Program-made: the position numbers and the translations under genes
Part shown: positions 4,319-5,031 of the stretch, one piece after another
Position numbering within the stretch: the stretch's first letter is position 1
Layout of the letters: the number at the start of each line of letters is the position of its first letter
Notes under the pieces: model-generated
The model's input: the letters and a program-made list of their open reading frames with translations, nothing else
What the model was told of the DNA's origin: nothing
The model's database searches: none
Assembly: GCA_026394265.1 (NCBI GenBank)
Contig: JAPKYO010000056.1
Location: 1-5,031 of the forward strand
Reading direction: 5' to 3'
DNA length: 5,031 nucleotides
Source of the DNA: Candidatus Bathyarchaeota archaeon
GTDB lineage: Archaea; Thermoproteota; Bathyarchaeia; TCS64

Positions 4319-4789
4319 GTGATAGGGCCCATACAGGTGGATGTACTAGAGCGCCTACACGAAGCGTCCGGCGGCTTAGCCGTCGCCGACCTCCTGAGGG
4401 GATACAGGTACAAGCAGGGGGGAGAGAGGAGCCTCGCCAGCCTCGAGCGGGCGGGCTACATCAGGGTCACGAAGGGCGTGGCCCACTTCGAGAAGTTCCC
4501 CGAAGAGATGCAGCCACGGGTCACCATAAAGACGTACTCCGCCGAGCAGCTCGAGGAGCTGGACGACCTCTCACGCAGAAACCTCCTCTACCTCTACCAG
4601 GACGAATTAGCCAAATACAAGGACGGAGTCGTCCCGGCCAACGCCCTCCCCACCGGCGTCAAGCGCAGCCTGCAGTCCCTCGGCGTCATAAAGTGGAAGA
4701 TCCTAGAGCTAACCGACATGGGGCGCAGGCTCCTCGGCGAGATACTCGCGAGGTCCACGGCGCCCATGCCTGCCATAGTAGGCTACTAG
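4319..4789 (+). CDS. small protein with two apparent winged-helix units
   Basis: This 156-residue soluble protein is not matched to a named family. Residues ~6-59 have a winged-helix plan: helix (QVDVLERLHEA), short helix (AVADLLRG), putative recognition helix (GERSLASLERAGYI), then a beta wing (IRVTKGVAHFEKF). Residues ~85-145 seem to repeat it: SRRNLLYLYQDELAK, VVPANALP, TGVKRSLQSLGVIKW, a short wing, and a closing helix TDMGRRLLGEIL. The linker between holds VTIKTYSAEQLEELDDL. Such tandem winged helices occur in archaeal DNA- or RNA-binding regulators and in replication/translation factors. A DNA-binding role is inferred only from the fold prediction by eye. The GTG at 4319 is the first possible start after the in-frame stop at 4310. 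It lies 60 bases after the CDGSH gene with no terminator between, so co-transcription is possible, and it is closed by the terminator at 4799. Confidence 0.72.
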   Translation: MIGPIQVDVLERLHEASGGLAVADLLRGYRYKQGGERSLASLERAGYIRVTKGVAHFEKFPEEMQPRVTIKTYSAEQLEELDDLSRRNLLYLYQDELAKYKDGVVPANALPTGVKRSLQSLGVIKWKILELTDMGRRLLGEILARSTAPMPAIVGY

Positions 4790-4798
4790 ACAAAACAG

Positions 4799-4829
4799 AA
4801 TCGGGAAAACTCCTTTTCCCCGATTTTTT
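4799..4829 (+). terminator. hairpin plus T6, intrinsic-type terminator
   Basis: AATCGGG (4799-4805) pairs with CCCGATT (4819-4825), and AAAA (4806-4809) pairs with TTTT (4814-4817). There is one bulged C and a CTCC loop, and the hairpin runs into six T (4824-4829). It starts ten bases after the stop of the winged-helix gene. It resembles a bacterial Rho-independent terminator. In archaea the T-run is the active part, and the stem may also shield the opposing convergent transcript. Confidence 0.7.
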
Positions 4830-4832
4830 GTT

Positions 4833-4847
4833 GAAATAAAATCAATA
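4833..4847 (-). terminator. T-rich 3' region of the minus-strand zinc-ribbon gene
   Basis: Read on the minus strand, the sequence TATTGATTTTATTTC follows the TAA at 4896-4894 by about 47 bases. It is T-rich but lacks a long pure run, so it is only a weak candidate. Two small inverted repeats precede it (GCGG/CCGC at 4859-4872, GCGA/TCGC at 4849-4860). Confidence 0.3.
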
Positions 4848-4893
4848 AGCGATTCTTCGCGGTTTTACCCGCTCGAAAGGCTCAGGTTGTGGC

Positions 4894-5031
4894 TTAGAAC
4901 CTTCTCGGTGGCCTGTGCTTGGCGAAGCACTCTTGACAGTAGACCGGGCGGCCCTCTGTCGGCTTGAAGGGGACTTCCGTCTCCTTACCGCAGTCGGAGC
5001 ACGTTACCTTGTGCATTTCGCGGGGACCACT
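4894..5031 (-). CDS. CxxC zinc-ribbon protein, C-terminal part (5' end beyond window)
   Basis: The last 45 residues of a protein are visible. They carry the pattern CSDCGKETEVPF, then KPTEGRPVYC-Q-E-C-F, then a basic tail KHRPPRRF. The CxxC pair (visible residues 11 and 14) and the second CxxC pair (32 and 35) should bind one zinc ion. This CxxC-x17-CxxC element, with the conserved VPF.PTEGRPVYC core, occurs in small proteins of archaea and some bacteria, usually after a Gly/Arg-rich N-terminal part. An ATG at 5016 could start a 40-residue protein, but the frame stays open to the edge and reads SGPRE before it, like the end of such an N-terminal part. I therefore call it partial. A nucleic-acid-binding or RNA-related role is plausible from the basic tail, but unproven. 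Confidence 0.85.
   Translation of the reverse strand, partial: SGPREMHKVTCSDCGKETEVPFKPTEGRPVYCQECFAKHRPPRRF

Noticed and set aside
4207..4839. 210-codon plus-strand frame spanning the CDGSH 3' end and the winged-helix gene
   Set aside because: It is out of frame with both genes, crosses the terminator hairpin, and has Arg/Pro/His-rich composition typical of a shadow frame.

Overview
The window looks like chromosomal DNA from an archaeon, probably of the TACK/Thermoproteota side (Thaumarchaeota or Bathyarchaeia-like). The evidence is a ribosomal protein L35Ae gene, TATA-like boxes about 25 bases upstream of start codons with almost no leader, several GTG starts, oligo-T stretches after stop codons, and a short CxxC zinc-ribbon protein of a type I associate with archaea. 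The lineage is an inference; there is no rRNA or other decisive marker here.

Layout from left to right: the 3' end of an unrecognised gene (1-216); a non-coding stretch with an oligo-T terminator, a TATA box and a GC-rich foldable leader (217-436); rpl35ae (437-718); a leaderless gene for a xylose-isomerase-like TIM-barrel protein (791-1732). On the minus strand follows a two-gene operon read from 3454 down to 1758. Its first gene encodes a secreted/anchored ectodomain fused through a Gly/Thr/Gln/Asn-Ser-Thr linker to a ferric-reductase-like di-heme membrane domain. Its second gene, overlapping the first by four bases, encodes a 115-residue membrane protein carrying the WWD heme-handling signature of CcsA/CcmC cytochrome c biogenesis proteins. 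Divergent from this operon is a 222-residue iron-sulfur protein with two CDGSH motifs (3590-4258). Then come a small protein with two apparent winged-helix units (4319-4789), an intrinsic-terminator-like hairpin (4799-4829), and, convergent on the minus strand, the C-terminal part of a CxxC zinc-ribbon protein (4894-5031).

The most interesting part is 1758-4258, a small redox cluster: a membrane b-type di-heme electron-transfer module with an extracytoplasmic domain and no flavin domain, a minimal CcsA/CcmC-like partner translationally coupled to it, and a cytosolic multi-cluster Fe-S protein transcribed from the same 135-base divergent promoter region. Each part belongs to or resembles a known superfamily. 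The combination, and the very small WWD protein, are not something I recognise. That they work together is inferred only from gene order and translational coupling.

The remaining genes look like ordinary housekeeping or single metabolic/regulatory genes. I see no mobile elements, CRISPR arrays, tRNA or rRNA genes.
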